64,000 nucleotides of DNA from Schistocerca nitens (GCF_023898315.1 NC_064614.1:374541348-374605347), one strand, 5' to 3'. Shown: positions 10,407 through 21,894, counted from the stretch's first letter. Notes: generated by a model from the letters alone, not told the origin. Made by a program: numbers and translations.

Positions 10407-10589
10407 GAAAATGGTTCAAATGGCCCGGAGCGCTATAGGACTTAACTTCTGAGATCATCAGTTCCCTAGAACTTAAAACTACTTAAACCTAACTAACCTA
10501 AGGGCATCACACACATCCATGCCCTAGGCAGGATTCGAACCTGCGACCGTAGCGAGGGCGGTTCCAGACTGTAGTGCCTACAACCGCTC
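10407..10589 (-). mobile_element. SINE A1
   Basis: 9 bp duplication GTCCCGAAG at 10398-10406 and 10590-10598. Body and head as in the other A1 copies, with a small deletion in the head near 10553 and more substitutions than the copy at 39651, so probably older. Confidence 0.85.
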
Positions 10590-10598
10590 GTCCCGAAG

Positions 10599-10893
10599 AA
10601 AAAAAGAAAAAACAGCAACCTGTGCCGAGCACCACAGTTTTGGAGCTGTAATCAGAGCATATCCGCGCAGCCAGCAAGTCCCCCAGTCCGTAAGTGTATT
10701 CCATTGGTTCAGTTCGGTACGTAACGTCTCACAGGAAGCTAGCGACCATAATACGATTAACTGAACACGCCCTTAACGGCGCGTCTGGTCACTGAAGAAC
10801 AAGCATAAATTCACTAGTTAGAAATTTCTTATTAAGTAAACGCTCTCGACAAACAAAATATCATGTGAGGAAAACGAGGACGTTTCTTTCGTC
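10599..10893. other. Spacer between two SINEs
   Basis: Nothing recognised between the two A1 copies. Confidence 0.4.
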
Positions 10894-11077
10894 AAAATGG
10901 CTCTGAGCACTATGGGACTCAACTTCTGAGTCCCCTAGAACTTAGAACTAGTTAAACCTAACTAACCTAAGGACATCACACACATCCATGCCCGAGGCAG
11001 GATTCGAACCTGCGACCGTAGCGGTCTCGCGGTTCCAGACTGCAGCGCCTAGAACCGCACGGCCACTTTGGCCGGCG
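10894..11077 (-). mobile_element. SINE A1, short deletion in the body
   Basis: The A body begins AAAATGGCTCTGAGCAC; about 14 bp of the body around GAGGTCATCAGT are missing. The tRNA-like head is intact (CGAACCTGCGACCGTAGCGG). I could not find a convincing target-site duplication. Confidence 0.85.
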
Positions 11078-11689
11078 ATGTATAAATTTCTGTGTAAATA
11101 ATTTGACTTGGATACCACACAAATGACATTTTTCGACGATTATGCTCTGTGAACAGAGTAAAGTCCAATTTATTTCTTTCATCGCTCTAGATAAGACATC
11201 GACCGACAGATTTCAATAATATTTTTCCGCTTTTACGGTTTCCCATTTTCCGTTTGGTCAGGCTAGACACAATGGTTTCATTTTAAAATACTTTGCTTCT
11301 CTTGCTGTTCATTAATACTGTAGCAGTATTTCTGTATTTGACACGTAGTGTGCTGTCATCAAGCACCAACTAGGAGATCTAGAGCGATTAAGATTCCGAA
11401 TCAATAACAATAGTTCATATCGGAAAATATATGATATGTTATCAACAATCTTCATAGCCAGATTTACGTTCTAAGATGGTAACGACAAAATCTTCTGAGC
11501 GTTGATGTATTGTTGTTCCATGTAACATTCTGAGATAACTCTGTGTTATATCCTGTGGAGAGTCGAACTAATATCTTTACGTCTTCATTAAATAAATGTA
11601 GATGAACAAGCTCAGAAAATAAATTTGTAGCAAATGCTAAAAAACACACATTTATATAAAAAAATGAAAGTTTCAGTCTCGCTGCAGAT
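11078..11689. other. No recognised feature
   Basis: AT-rich non-coding DNA. Confidence 0.4.
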
Positions 11690-11755
11690 GGTTCTACATC
11701 TACATTGATTCTCTGCAAATCACATCCAAGTACCTGGCAGAGGGTTCATTCTACT
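11690..11755 (-). mobile_element. LINE-X 3' end fragment
   Basis: TTCTACATCTACATTGATTC and CCTGGCAGAGGGTTCATTC match the reverse complement of the LINE-X 3' untranslated end seen at 8870-8945. A very short 5' truncated copy. Confidence 0.5.
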
Positions 11756-12167
11756 GATGTTCTTGTCCTACAACAAAACCGGGTATGTGTGTATCAACTA
11801 CAGACAATTGACACAACCGCAGCAGCTTGCAAACGACGAGCTTAGATCCCTGAGTTTTTTTGTTTTTTTGTAGTTATCAATGGGAATATCTTCCGTTTCT
11901 TATACTTTACATCAAAAAGCGCAAAAGATTTTTGAACTCGTAACACAAGACCTAATTACGAATCTCCGCAGTAATGAATACATGATATCAGGCACAGTGA
12001 CAATTTTTCATGTTGGCAGCACAGCCGTAACAATGTAAGGAGTAAGTACTTCTTGTGTGTCAATATCTAAACGAAAATTACAGAAAACAATTACGAATAG
12101 CGATTGAAACGCGTACGTAGCAGCTTTAGAAATACTGGAGGAGCTGCTTAATAACGTGGCAAGGTAC
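11756..12167. other. No recognised feature
   Basis: Non-coding; only short T runs (about 11858-11871) stand out. Confidence 0.4.
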
Positions 12168-12309
12168 TCAACACGTAGACACGTCGGGCGAGAGTTCATG
12201 TAGTTCTGTGTGTCTGAAAATCATTCCCACTTTGTGTGTCAACACGTAGACACGTCGGGCGAGAGTTCATGTAGTTCTGTGTGTCTGAAAATCATTCCCA
12301 CTTTGTGTG
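12168..12309. repeat. 71 bp perfect tandem duplication
   Basis: Unit 1 spans 12168-12238 and unit 2 12239-12309; I see no difference between them. The unit begins TCAACACGTAGACACGTCGG. Identity this high means the duplication is recent or an assembly artefact. Confidence 0.95.
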
Positions 12310-13188
12310 TAAGTTAGGGCTGTTCAAAAATTTAAGGGATTGATAACACCATTATTGTTAGTGTGCTGTATTTTCAAATGCATAACAAATATTGAGCGCG
12401 GGGTGTTTGTAATTCATTGTCGTATGTATTGTCGTCGAACGATGAGATGATAATATTGTAGGGCGAAGTTTTTCATGAATTGCAGAAGTTCGTTGTTCTA
12501 TCTAGGAACAATAATGCAATGAGGAGAATGTTCCACACGTGTTTGACTAGTACGTTTTGTACCAGAGAGCACCTGAAATTACCGCAAGCTATTCTGTAAC
12601 GTATGACTTAATACTATGTGAGGCTGTGACCAACCCTTGGACTTCACAAGCATACACTACAATTAAGGACGACCATATTTCATAATCATAATTTTCCGTC
12701 GTGAGTGAGGAGCCATAGCCTTATAGTAAGAATCTTCTTGGAAAATCAAGGGAAACCTAAATCAAGATTGGGGGGGGGGGGAGTGGAGATCGGTGCCCCC
12801 AACCCACTCAATGCAGGGCCAGTACGTCTGAAACAGCACAACCTCATTCGGTTTATTCTACTGTACAATAATACTATTCAGAGAAGTTACTCACGGAAGC
12901 AAAGAGTTAACGCTACGTCAGTCATTTGGTCCTCACCATCAATCATTGCACACAATCACTAAGCACGCTATCAGCTGACGTCTGGACTATAGCGATGGTG
13001 CGCCCGTTTGCTTGGCTGAAAATTGTCATCATCCCTACATAATGAGTGAGATGTTGAGTCCAGAAAGACGATAGGATGTTGGTATTACACACGGCAGAGT
13101 TTTGGGAGTAAGGGTTACCAAAAGCTTAAAAAAATATATTATTATTGTGCGAAAGTTTACAGTACGAAAGTCTTGTTTGAAGCGACAG
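12310..13188. other. No recognised gene; poly-G run
   Basis: Non-coding. A run of G lies at about 12770-12782. Confidence 0.4.
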
Positions 13189-13190
13189 AG

Positions 13191-13224
<34 letters not shown>

Positions 13225-13680
13225 TATGTTACATATATTTTGTACCAAACCTCTGCTCAGTGAGTCTAAATACTCCTTCACCATGCGCAACGTATTCCTT
13301 AACAGGCACTTTTTAACTGTCTTACGAATTACATTTGTTTCACTAATGTCTTTAATCTCCCTGATCAAATTATTCTACAGTTTTATTCCTTGGTAGAAAA
13401 ATATATTTCGAGTTACATGTTTATTCTTTCTTAGTAAATGTGAGTTCAGTTTATATCTTTTTCCATGAGCTGTATCTACAGTAATTATCAATGTTATTTT
13501 TGGTGTTGATAATTCATAACGGATTAGTAAACGTACTCACATAGTGAGGTTGCAATATCCAATGTTTTGAACAAATATTTAAATGAGTTCGAGTATAATT
13601 TTTAATTGTTAATCTTATGGGATTTTTCTTTAGTTTGATAACTGTGTTCGTAATTTGTGTATTTGTTCCCCACATAAGAA
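13189..13680 (-). mobile_element. Possible LINE 3' end with a (TAA)n tail, diverged
   Basis: The (TTA)n run at 13189-13221 reads as a (TAA)n tail on the minus strand. Directly upstream on that strand is protein-like sequence with YQG, NNLIREIKDI and LRMVKEYL segments, as in the last residues of some non-LTR pol proteins, broken by stops. The call rests on weak motifs plus tail position. It could instead be a chance microsatellite. Confidence 0.35.
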
Positions 13681-14245
13681 TTCAGCAAGTATTAACTGAG
13701 TGTAAATGTGAGTAATATGTAAATAAAAGACACTGGCTGTCACTCACACACCAAAGGACTGTAAGGTCATAACCATGACGACATTAAGTTTCATTTTCTA
13801 AATGTTGCACCACTGAATAATTTCCTCAATGTGCCTTTGTAGACTCATATAGCCACTCAACAGCATAACGATCTCTTGCTTTTTCAGTGCAGAATAAGAC
13901 GGTGTACTTTGCTAATATGGATCAAACTGAACGGTAAATTGTGTTGCCAACTGGATGTACACGAATTTAAAAAATGATTAATGTACGGCATATTTCAAAC
14001 GAGAAATACCGCGCGGCTTTATTTCTTTAGCAAGTGTTCCTCTTGCGGTGACAGTTCGCAGGACAGAAATCCTCCCTCCGGCGGCTGTTTGCCGACCTAG
14101 TTTCCTGCCGGGGTTGATTAGCCGGCGTCGCATCAAAGTTGCTTGGGTTACCGGCGGCAGCATGGCTCGTCATTAGAGGGTGCAAACAGACAGTCGCAGG
14201 GCGCTGGAGCCCCCACTGAAGGAACAGCGACGCGACACTGCGAAA
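13681..14245. other. No recognised feature
   Basis: Non-coding; the last part (14040-14200) is more GC-rich. Confidence 0.4.
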
Positions 14246-14277
<32 letters not shown>

Positions 14278-14323
14278 TCTCTCTCTCTCTCTCTCGCTCT
14301 GTCTCTATCTATCTATATCTCTC
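14246..14323. repeat. (CT)n microsatellite with CTAT variants
   Basis: Mostly CT units to about 14300, followed by CTATCTATCTATATCT and a short CTCTC. Open frames through it encode only Ser-Leu repeats. Confidence 0.95.
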
Positions 14324-14656
14324 TCATACACACACATAACGGTAAACACTTTGGGCACAAGTGATTTCCAGTGCGGAGAAAACGATGCAGGAATTACCGA
14401 AGTACACGATCAGGGAGCGCAGTGGGTTTGGTAATAGCCGAAATGTCACACATAAAATGAAATACTTTTGGGTAATTTTTTAGTAAGGACAAAAAGCAAC
14501 CTCGCTCCATTTCAGAATTAATTAAATAAATATTTATGGCAGAATATGAAATAGCGCCGGCGTGCACGGACAAAATCAGCTTGCTAGAAACGACAGTAAT
14601 TGTAATGAACAGACGCTAGCCTCAGAGGTAACAGTCTCGTCACTGGGGGATTTATA
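14324..14656. other. No recognised feature
   Basis: Non-coding spacer before the mariner relic. Confidence 0.4.
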
Positions 14657-15334
14657 AGGGGGCGATCAAAAAGTTTCCGTCGAAGCCATACTGTTCAGTA
14701 TGGTGTGCCAATCAAGCAAAATCGCCGTGAGCAATGAGACAATCAGCAAACAGACGCACCTTGTTGAATATACCCGTTTGGTGAAGTACCGTGTCTTGCT
14801 GCGTGGAAATGTCCGTAACTGCTTGCTGTACGTCCTCGTTCTACGGTAATCTTCCACCCTTCAAGGGCTATTTTATGTCTCTGAAGCCGTGATAATCGCA
14901 TGGGAAGACTTCAGGACTATAGGGCGGGTGCAAGAGTGTCTTCCACTGAAGTTGGCGTAACTTTTGCGTTACGACATTTGCGATGTGGGGAGGTGCGTTA
15001 TCATGAAGCAGTAGCACTTCTTGTCCAGTTTTCCACAACGGTGGTTTTCGACAGACATACTGCCCCATAAACACTCTTCGTTGTCCGGTGGATGTCTGCC
15101 GGTATTTGACCTTTGGCAGCCAAGAAAAGAGTAACAACGCGTTGATCCTGTTTGGACGCATTTGGTAATAACGTCGCCATAGTTCACGTTTTCACCGCAC
15201 ACACGTCGAAAAGACACGAATCCACACTAATCCCTTGACTACATGTCGATGCTCATATATGCGCACCGGAGTCGCGCTTGTTGCATATACGCTGCAGCAA
15301 CGTCCTCAAACGGAAACTTTTTGATTGCACATTC
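14657..15334 (-). mobile_element. Internally deleted mariner-type transposon
   Basis: Flanked by TA (14655-14656 and 15335-15336). The ends are inverted: GATCAAAAAGTTTCCGTC on the left and the complement of AATCAAAAAGTTTCCGTTTG on the right. At 678 bp it is about half the length of a full mariner and keeps only the C-terminal half of the transposase on the minus strand. Confidence 0.85.
14868..15161 (-). pseudogene. Mariner transposase C-terminal fragment
   Basis: A 97-residue open stretch contains VLLLHDNAPPHIANVVTQ and LLHPPYSPEVFPCDYHGF, the second and third catalytic blocks of mariner (DD34D) transposases. The N-terminal helix-turn-helix half and the first catalytic Asp are absent. The normal LHDNARPH and PYSPDL consensus is altered (APPH, SPEV). 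Non-functional. Confidence 0.85.
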
Positions 15335-15960
15335 TATGTAGTTAGGCCTAGTAACTCAGCAATGATCCAAAATCGTCAGCGTAAGTATCATTAGAAAAGC
15401 TGTGAAATATTTCAGCAACAAAAATATGTAAACTTACTTTTACACTGATTAGTAGTCATTTAAAATAATACTCTCTGAATGAAATGTTGTCAGTCACATT
15501 CTTCGTTCCAGCGCTGTTCCTTATTGTCAGTTATAACGATTCAGGGCTTCATTACTTCACCGTGGAAATAAATAATTCGGTTACCTTCCTAAATGACTGG
15601 TAGTCTTTTTGGGTTATATTAATGAACCAACTATAGCCGTGCACATTGAAAGATCTGTTATAAGATATATAAACTAGCAAGAAAAGCGAAACTACGAAAC
15701 ATGAGTTGTTGCAAGTTATGGACAGTTTACGTTGCTGAAAATCACGTGGCTGGAACTTGAGAAACTGAGATTAGCATTACTATCGTCCCTGAACTGATTT
15801 CTACGTTTGGATCTATCTAATAATAACAGGTCATTCAATCGTCAAATGTTCTTAAATCATACAAATAGGTTAAACATAGGTTCGGGAGCATCTGCAAGGA
15901 TTCCCATGCGACTTGTTCTTGATTGCTGTTCAAGAGTTCAAGTCTCTAGATCCTAACACT
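15335..15960. other. No recognised feature
   Basis: AT-rich non-coding DNA between two DNA transposons. Confidence 0.4.
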
Positions 15961-15962
15961 TA

Positions 15963-17134
15963 CACTATGTGATCAAAACTATTCGGACACCCCCATAAAC
16001 ATACGTTTTTCATATTAGGTGCATTGTGCTGCCATCTACTGCCAGGTACTCCATATCAGCGACCTCAGTAGTCGTTAGACATCGTGAGAGAGCAGAATGG
16101 GGCGCCCCGTGGAACTCACGGACTTCGAACATGGCCACACTCCTAAAAATCTCTAGGTCCACTGTTTCCGATGTGATAGTGAAGTGGAAAAGTGAAGGGA
16201 CACTTACAGCACAAAAGAGTACAGGTCGACCTCCTCTATTGACAGAGAGACCGCCGACTTTTGAAGAGGGTCGTAATGTGTAGGCAGACATCTATCCAGA
16301 CCATCACACAGGATTTCCAAACTGTCTCAGGATCCACTGCAAGTACTATGACAGTTAGGCGGGAGGTGAGAAAACTTGGATTTCATGGTCGAGCGGCTGC
16401 TCATAAGCGACATATCACGCCTACAAATGCCTAACGACGCCTCGCTTGGTGTAAGGAGCGTAAACATTCGACGATTGAACAGTGGAAAAACGTTGTGTGG
16501 ACTGACGAATAACGGTACTCAATGTGGTGATCCGACGGCAGGGTGTGGGTATGGCGAATGCCAGGTGAATGACATCTGCCAAGGTGTTTACTGCCAACAG
16601 TAAAATTCGGAGGCGGTGGTGTTATGGTGTGGTCGTGTTTTTCATGGAGGGGGCTTGCACCCCTTGCTGTTTTGCGTGGCACAATCGTAGCACAGGCCTA
16701 CGTTGATGTTTTAAGCACCGTCTTGCTTCCCACTGTTGAAGAGCAATTCGGGGATGGTGACTGCATCTTTCTATACGATCGAGCACCTCTTCATAATGTA
16801 CGGCCTGTGGCGGAGTGGTTACACGACAATAACACCCCTGCAATGGACTGACCTACACAGAATCCTGTAGAACACCTTTGGGATGTTTTAGATCGCCGAC
16901 TTCGAGTCAAGCCTCACCGACCGACATCGATACCTCTCCTCAGTGCAGCACTCCGAGAAGAATGAGCTGCCATTCCCCAGCACCTGATTGAACGCATGCC
17001 TGCGAGAGTGGAAGCTGTCATCAAGGCTAAGGGTGGGCCAAAACGATACTGAATTCCAGAATTACGGACGGAGGGCGCCACGAACTTTTAAGTCATTTTC
17101 AACCAGGTGTCCGGATACTTTTGATCACACAGTG
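15963..17134 (+). mobile_element. Tc1-type transposon with both ends, dead
   Basis: TA at 15961-15962 and 17135-17136. The terminal inverted repeats pair CACTATGTGATCAAAAC with the complement of CACTGTGTGATCAAAAG, continuing through TATxCGGACACC, about 27 bp. Length 1172 bp, somewhat shorter than a complete Tc1 element. Confidence 0.88.
16096..17052 (+). pseudogene. Tc1-type transposase pseudogene
   Basis: The ATG at 16096 opens MGRPVELTDFEHGHT, the usual Tc1 start. Frameshifts and stops follow almost at once. The DDE half is readable near 16618-16851 as GGVMVWSCFSWRGLAPLAVL and IFLYDRAPLHNVRP, where the expected QQDNAPxH motif has decayed to LYDRAPLH. After a stop at 16852, PTQNPVEHLWDVLDRRLRVK supplies the Glu block. 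The frame ends at TGA 17050-17052. No catalytic activity is possible. Confidence 0.8.
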
Positions 17135-17146
17135 TAGTTATGGATG

Positions 17147-17373
17147 GTTGGTTGGTTTCGGGGAAGGAGACCAGACAGCGAGGTCATCGGTCTCATTAGG
17201 GAAGGATGGGGAAGGAATTCGGCCGTGCCCTTACAGAGGAACCATCCCGGCATTTGCCTGGAGTGATTTAGGGAAATCACGGAAAACCTAAATCAGGATG
17301 GCCGGACGCGGGATTGAACCGTCGTCCTCCCGAATGCGAGTCCAGTGTCTAACCACTGCGCCACCTCGCTCGG
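17147..17373 (-). mobile_element. SINE D
   Basis: 12 bp duplication TAGTTATGGATG at 17135-17146 and 17374-17385. In minus orientation a tRNA-like head (CGGGATTGAACCGTCGTCC complement as B box) precedes a body with the blocks AAATCAGGATGG, TTTAGGGAAATCACGG, GAATTCGGCCGTGCCC and GGGAAGGATGGGG (plus-strand text). It sits immediately outside the Tc1 end, and its duplication begins with the Tc1 target TA. Confidence 0.9.
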
Positions 17374-17385
17374 TAGTTATGGATG

Positions 17386-18360
17386 TATGATATAAATGAT
17401 ATTGACAACTGGCAACCCATCAAAGGTGATGTGCTTGCTGATGTTTAAGAGAAGACTTGGATCACGGTCAGTGGGCAACATAACTGCTCACCTTAACTCC
17501 TTCAACGACGTGGTGTGGAGATAAAACACTGGATTCGTATTTCGAAGGACGGAGGTTCAGACCTCTCCAAGTATCCTGATTGACGTTTTGTGATTTCCCA
17601 ACCTGCTTACGACAAATGTCGCAATGGTTCCTCTGATAGGGGACAGACGATTTCCACCCCCACCGATCACCAATACGAGCGTGCATTCCGTGTCGAATGA
17701 CCCCACTATCGACGGGGTGTTGTCTCCAAGTCTTCTTTTTCTAGGCTTCACTGGACAGTGTTGGCGAGCCGCGAGTCAGCGGCGGAGACAGTGGTCCGGC
17801 TCAGCGACAGCGCCGTCACCGGCACCCGGCAGCATAATTACCGCTCGGCAGCGCCGTGCGGCACACCACACAGTACGGCAATTATTGCGCGGAGGTCGGG
17901 CGCTGTAGCGGGGCCTTGAACCCCGGATCTCGGCAGGCGGTCCCGCGCTCGCCTTCGCCTCGCCTTTCCCAGGAGGATCCCGGGACGCTGGAAATTGTTT
18001 CGGACGGACGGAGTAATGGCCGGCGGGCAGGCGGACCGTGAAAACGGGCGCCAGTCGTGCCGCGCGGCCAGCCAGCCACGCCATAAAGCACGTTCGTCAC
18101 GCTCCGAGAACTGCAGATGCCATCGCGATCCTTTTTCCTCTCTGCCCGTCTGCATCGGACTGAACGTCAGATGCAACTGCAAAAATTCGGTTTTTCTGCA
18201 CGAGCAAAATTTCCTTATAAAAATTTTGCGTAGACACATACGCTTCTTCGTAACTTGTGAAGTCAAATGAATACAATGGTTGTCTACCTGTCACATGATA
18301 TGATGGTGTATATCACGTACGTGCACTATCGAAAAACGCAGGTCTGTAAAATGACTGACG
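17386..18360. other. GC-rich patch, no gene recognised
   Basis: About 17760-18130 is GC- and CpG-rich with overlapping open frames on both strands; none shows a known domain. A promoter-like island or an unrecognised exon cannot be excluded. The flanks are ordinary AT-rich DNA. Confidence 0.4.
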
Positions 18361-18369
18361 TCATTTCGC

Positions 18370-18514
18370 CGACCGCTACAGTCGAAAGTTCGAATCCTGC
18401 CTCGGCATGGATGTGTGTGATGTGCTTAGGTTAGTTAGGTTTAAGTAGTTCTAAGTTGTAGGGGACTGATGACCTCAGGTGTGAAGTCCCATAGTGCTCA
18501 GAGCCACTTGAACC
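18370..18514 (+). mobile_element. SINE A1, 5' truncated
   Basis: 9 bp duplication TCATTTCGC at 18361-18369 and 18515-18523. The copy starts inside the head, shortly before the B box (AAGTTCGAATCC), and keeps the whole A body. 5' truncation with intact 3' end and duplication fits LINE-type reverse transcription. Confidence 0.9.
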
Positions 18515-18645
18515 TCATTTCGCTCTGTCTTATAAACGTAGCTTGAAATTTGGACTGTGAAAAAGCAATGAGCATTGCGGGCTCGGTGAGGTTCATAGCA
18601 TATGTAAATACGCGATCCAGTCACATTAATGTGACCACCTCCTGT

Positions 18646-19066
18646 ATAATAATAATGGCGTGTGACGACGGCCTCCCGTCGGGTAGACCGCTCGCCTGGT
18701 GCAAGTCTTTCGATTTGACGCCACTTCGGCGACTTGTGCGTCGATGGGGATGAGATAATGATGATTAGGACAACACAACACACCAGTCCCTGAGCGGAGA
18801 AAATCTCCGACCCATCCGGGAATCGAACCCGGGCCCTTCGGATTGACAGTCTGTCGCGCTGACCACTTTTCTTTTCTTTTTTCTTTTTTTTTCATTTTGT
18901 TCGTTATTGATCGTTGTGTTTGGTCGTTGCGGACGTCGCAAGACATGCTGTTCAAGTTCGGTGGTTGATCTTTCCACTCAGTTTTTTATTACAGAGGCCA
19001 ACCGGCTCTCTGACCGAACACGCTGAGCTACCGTGCCGGCAATCGACTCAGCTACCGGGGGCGGAC
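18646..19066 (-). mobile_element. SINE B, split by SINE C
   Basis: Duplication ACCACCTCCTGT (18634-18645) versus ACCACTTCCTGT (19067-19078), 11 of 12 identical. The tail is the ATAATAATAA at its left end. The minus-strand head runs from TCCGCCCCCGGTAGCTGAG (interrupted) to the B box GGTTCGATTCCCGG near 18830. Its body includes TCGGAGATTTTCTCCGCTC and a GTGTTGTGTTGTCC segment that also appears in SINE A2. Confidence 0.88.
18868..19040 (-). mobile_element. SINE C inside SINE B
   Basis: On the minus strand: GCCGGCACGGTAGCTCAGCG (A-box-like), then GTTCGGTCAGAG, TAATAAAAAACTGAGTGG, TCTTGCGACGTCCG and an A-rich tail (T-rich run near 18868-18897 on the plus strand). It splits the end of SINE B between GCTGACCACT and CAGCTACCGGGGGC. 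The target duplication is short and imperfect (GACCACT versus ATCGACT). Confidence 0.85.
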
Positions 19067-19190
19067 ACCACTTCCTGTGTCCGACGACAACGTGCAATAA
19101 CCACTCACGGACAGCATGTGGCAGCACTAGCAGCGGAGGGTATATAAAACACATCGGACGGACGCGGAAAACGGGGCAATCGCAGTCATA

Positions 19191-20090
19191 TTGCGGAAAC
19201 GGAGCGAATTAATAGACGTCCAAAAGGGCGTCATCATTGGCTTTCGGGCCAAGAGTGGAAGCATTTCCGAAACGACTAAGTTTATCAACCGTTCGCGTGC
19301 CGTCGTGGTTAAAGTGTACCATGGATGGCAAAATGGCACTATCGAAAATCGGCGACGAGGCAACTGTGATACACCACGGGCCATAGTTGACACAGCGACG
19401 AACGATGGCTGCGGAGATGTGTAAGAGCGAATAGACGTGCAACTGACCACTCAGGGGCTACCAACAGTCTCTCCTCAACGACCGTTCAGCGAACGTTGCT
19501 GCATATAGGCCTCCGCAGCAGGCGACTGGGTCACGCACCCATGCTGACTATTGTTAACTGGCCTCGAAAGCTGGAATTTGGAGGCCAATACTGCAACTGG
19601 ACGTTCACTGAGTGGTGACGGGTAGCCATTTCAGATAAATAATTTTCTGTGCGTCCTGGACAGGTGTCCAACACCCTTCAACAATCATCGGAAGGGTCCA
19701 AGCAGGAGGAGGGAGCGGTATGGTCTGGGAAATGTTTGCGTCACTTTTCCTGGATGATCATCATTCTGGAAGGCACAGTGGATCAAGACAAGTTTGCATT
19801 TGTTCTTGTTGTTCTCAGCACGATGGCATCTACCAGCAGGACAACGGAAATTTCACACAGCTCGCGGTGTGGTTCGAAGAGAACCAGGATGGGTTTACCG
19901 TACTCTCCTGGGCACCAAATTCCCCAGATTTAAATCCAGTCGAGAAGCTGTGGGACCACCTCAATCGGACTATTCGTGCCATGGGCCCCCAACAGAGAAT
20001 TCTAGCGGAGATGCACACGTCACTGGAGTCGGCAGGCCCCACGTCCCTGCCGGTACCTTTCACAAGCTTATTGCCTCGCAGCGGTGATCG
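19191..20090 (+). pseudogene. Tc1-type transposase pseudogene
   Basis: The expected start now reads TTG at 19191 (xRKRSELIDVQKGVIIGFRA). The helix-turn-helix region SISETTKFINRSRAVVVKVY and the linker WQNGTIENRRRGNCD are well kept to a premature stop near 19422. The catalytic half is in other frames: VWEMFASLFLDD near 19722, then QDNGNFTQLAVWFEE and VLSWAPNSPDLNPVEKLWDH up to about 20000, holding the second Asp and the Glu. Frameshifts on both sides make it inactive. Confidence 0.82.
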
Positions 20091-20226
20091 CTGCAGAACG
20101 TTGTTATTCAGGCTTTCCAGAGGTGGCCATATTTGTGTGACTGGACTGTACTATTTGTTCAGCAGCTATCGACTTTGACATAAAGTAGCCTTTAATTTTT
20201 TTCTGACACATATTGGAACCGGAATT

Positions 20227-20426
20227 CAAAAATGGTTCAAATGGCTCTGAGCACTATGGGACTTAACATCTGTGGTCATCAGTCCCCTAGAACTTAGAAC
20301 AACTTAAACCTAACTAACCTAAGGACAGCACACACATCCATGCCCGAGGCAGGATTCGAACCTGCGACGTAGCAGTCGCGCGGTTCCGGACTGAGCGCCT
20401 AGAACCGCTAGACCACAGCGGCCGGC
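20227..20426 (-). mobile_element. SINE A1
   Basis: Duplication GAACCGGAATT (20216-20226) versus GAACCGGTATT (20427-20437). Complete head and body with a 1 bp loss in the head (TGCGACGTAGCAG). Confidence 0.88.
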
Positions 20427-20437
20427 GAACCGGTATT

Positions 20438-21894
20438 AAACTAAAAATAATTCTCATCCCCTAGTTGTGACTAAGGGTTTTGGCAGGTCTCCTTTGGTTT
20501 TAAGACATGCTGGAGCTGAAAATTCGTCCCAAATGTTCGCAATTGCGATTCGCTGTGTCTCGCTAGCAGTTCTCCTGTTTGGCTGAAAAGTCGTTGACTC
20601 TGCATTGGGTTATTACTTCAATCACGCTATCTGGCTAGAAGATGAAGAAAAAAATTATTGCATCGTATTTCCGTTGAGGAAGGACGGTATTCATAGCCTG
20701 GAGAAGTTAGTAAATTATTTACGTGTCTCTCCGGAGGAAGTGTGTTCTGAGCGGACTAATGGCACCACTGAATAATCGATATGGGAAATATAGAAATGCG
20801 CATCTGTGATGTCCAAGGGGAAAGCTGAATAGCGTATCAACTTTCATGCTATAAATAAGCAATCGGGCTAGTGGCAACCACTCCAGTTTTGTGAACTTGG
20901 CTTCATACACGATACTCCTTAATCGACGGGACTGTGAGGAGGGGGGGGGGGGGGCGAGGGGAACTGTCATCTGCACCATGTCTACGTATTGAATTTTACT
21001 TACTTACATATACTTCATCTGATGTCAGCAACGATAAGTTAAGTTAATATGCTTCTCACTCATAGACGAAATGCTCGATTAAATCTACATTATTTTGCGT
21101 TCTGTTGACAAACAAAGTTTAAATTTGTATCTTTGACAATGAGCGACGTTGTCCCAAGGATAAATTAAAAATAATTCGAATTATCTGATTTCGACTAACA
21201 TGTTCGAGAACTTTCCATGGCTTGTAAGCCAAATGCCGGAGCTGTTAATGTTCTTTCCTTTATTGCTCATTCGGGACCCCCTATAACATTAGCAGCTTGC
21301 CCGGTAATTGGTTGAAAAGAACCGATGCTCTATAACGGATCAGAATACAAACAATTTTCTTAGAGTAGAGAATCAGAAATACAAAAAAAGTTTCTAGATT
21401 TACCTGTACTTTGGGATTCTGATCATTTCATTTGTCGCAACATCGTCTCATTCTCCAGCCAATAACTTCTCATGACACGATACAAATTCAACAACCTCTG
21501 CTTATGGATTGCGCATTCTAGTTAATCTGTGGCCCGATACGACATAATACTACCCCCATTCATGGTATCTTGAATAAATAAAATTCTGTATATTATGTAC
21601 CTTAACACGAAACAGCGTGATTATTAGTTTTTAAGTGGAAAAGAAGTAAGCTCTGTCCGAAATCTGGAGCCACATAAGAAAATTCTAAAAGGAATGTATG
21701 TGAATTGGTATCTGTTGTAAAAGTGAAGCAAAAGTTTACCGAAATGAGTCTAAAAATATCTGCACTCGTTGTGGATTTGTAGGTAGAATTATATTTCTGG
21801 GTAGAATAGAATTCAGCTGTCGTATTTTCCTTCTTCAAGTTCTACAAGGTGAGTACCCGATGGTGCTCCGATATGAATTTGTCCCATTTTTCTG
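20438..21894. other. No recognised feature
   Basis: AT-rich non-coding stretch; a run of about 15 G lies at 20940-20954. Confidence 0.4.

Larger units (their letters stand above)
18611..20148 (+). mobile_element. Tc1-type transposon with nested SINEs
   Basis: TA at 18609-18610 and 20149-20150. The ends pair as inverted repeats: TCCAGTCACATTAATGTGAC on the left against the complement of TCCAGTCACACAAATATGGC on the right. A SINE B (18646-19066), itself carrying a SINE C, lies just inside the left end. Without them the element is about 1.1 kb. Confidence 0.85.
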
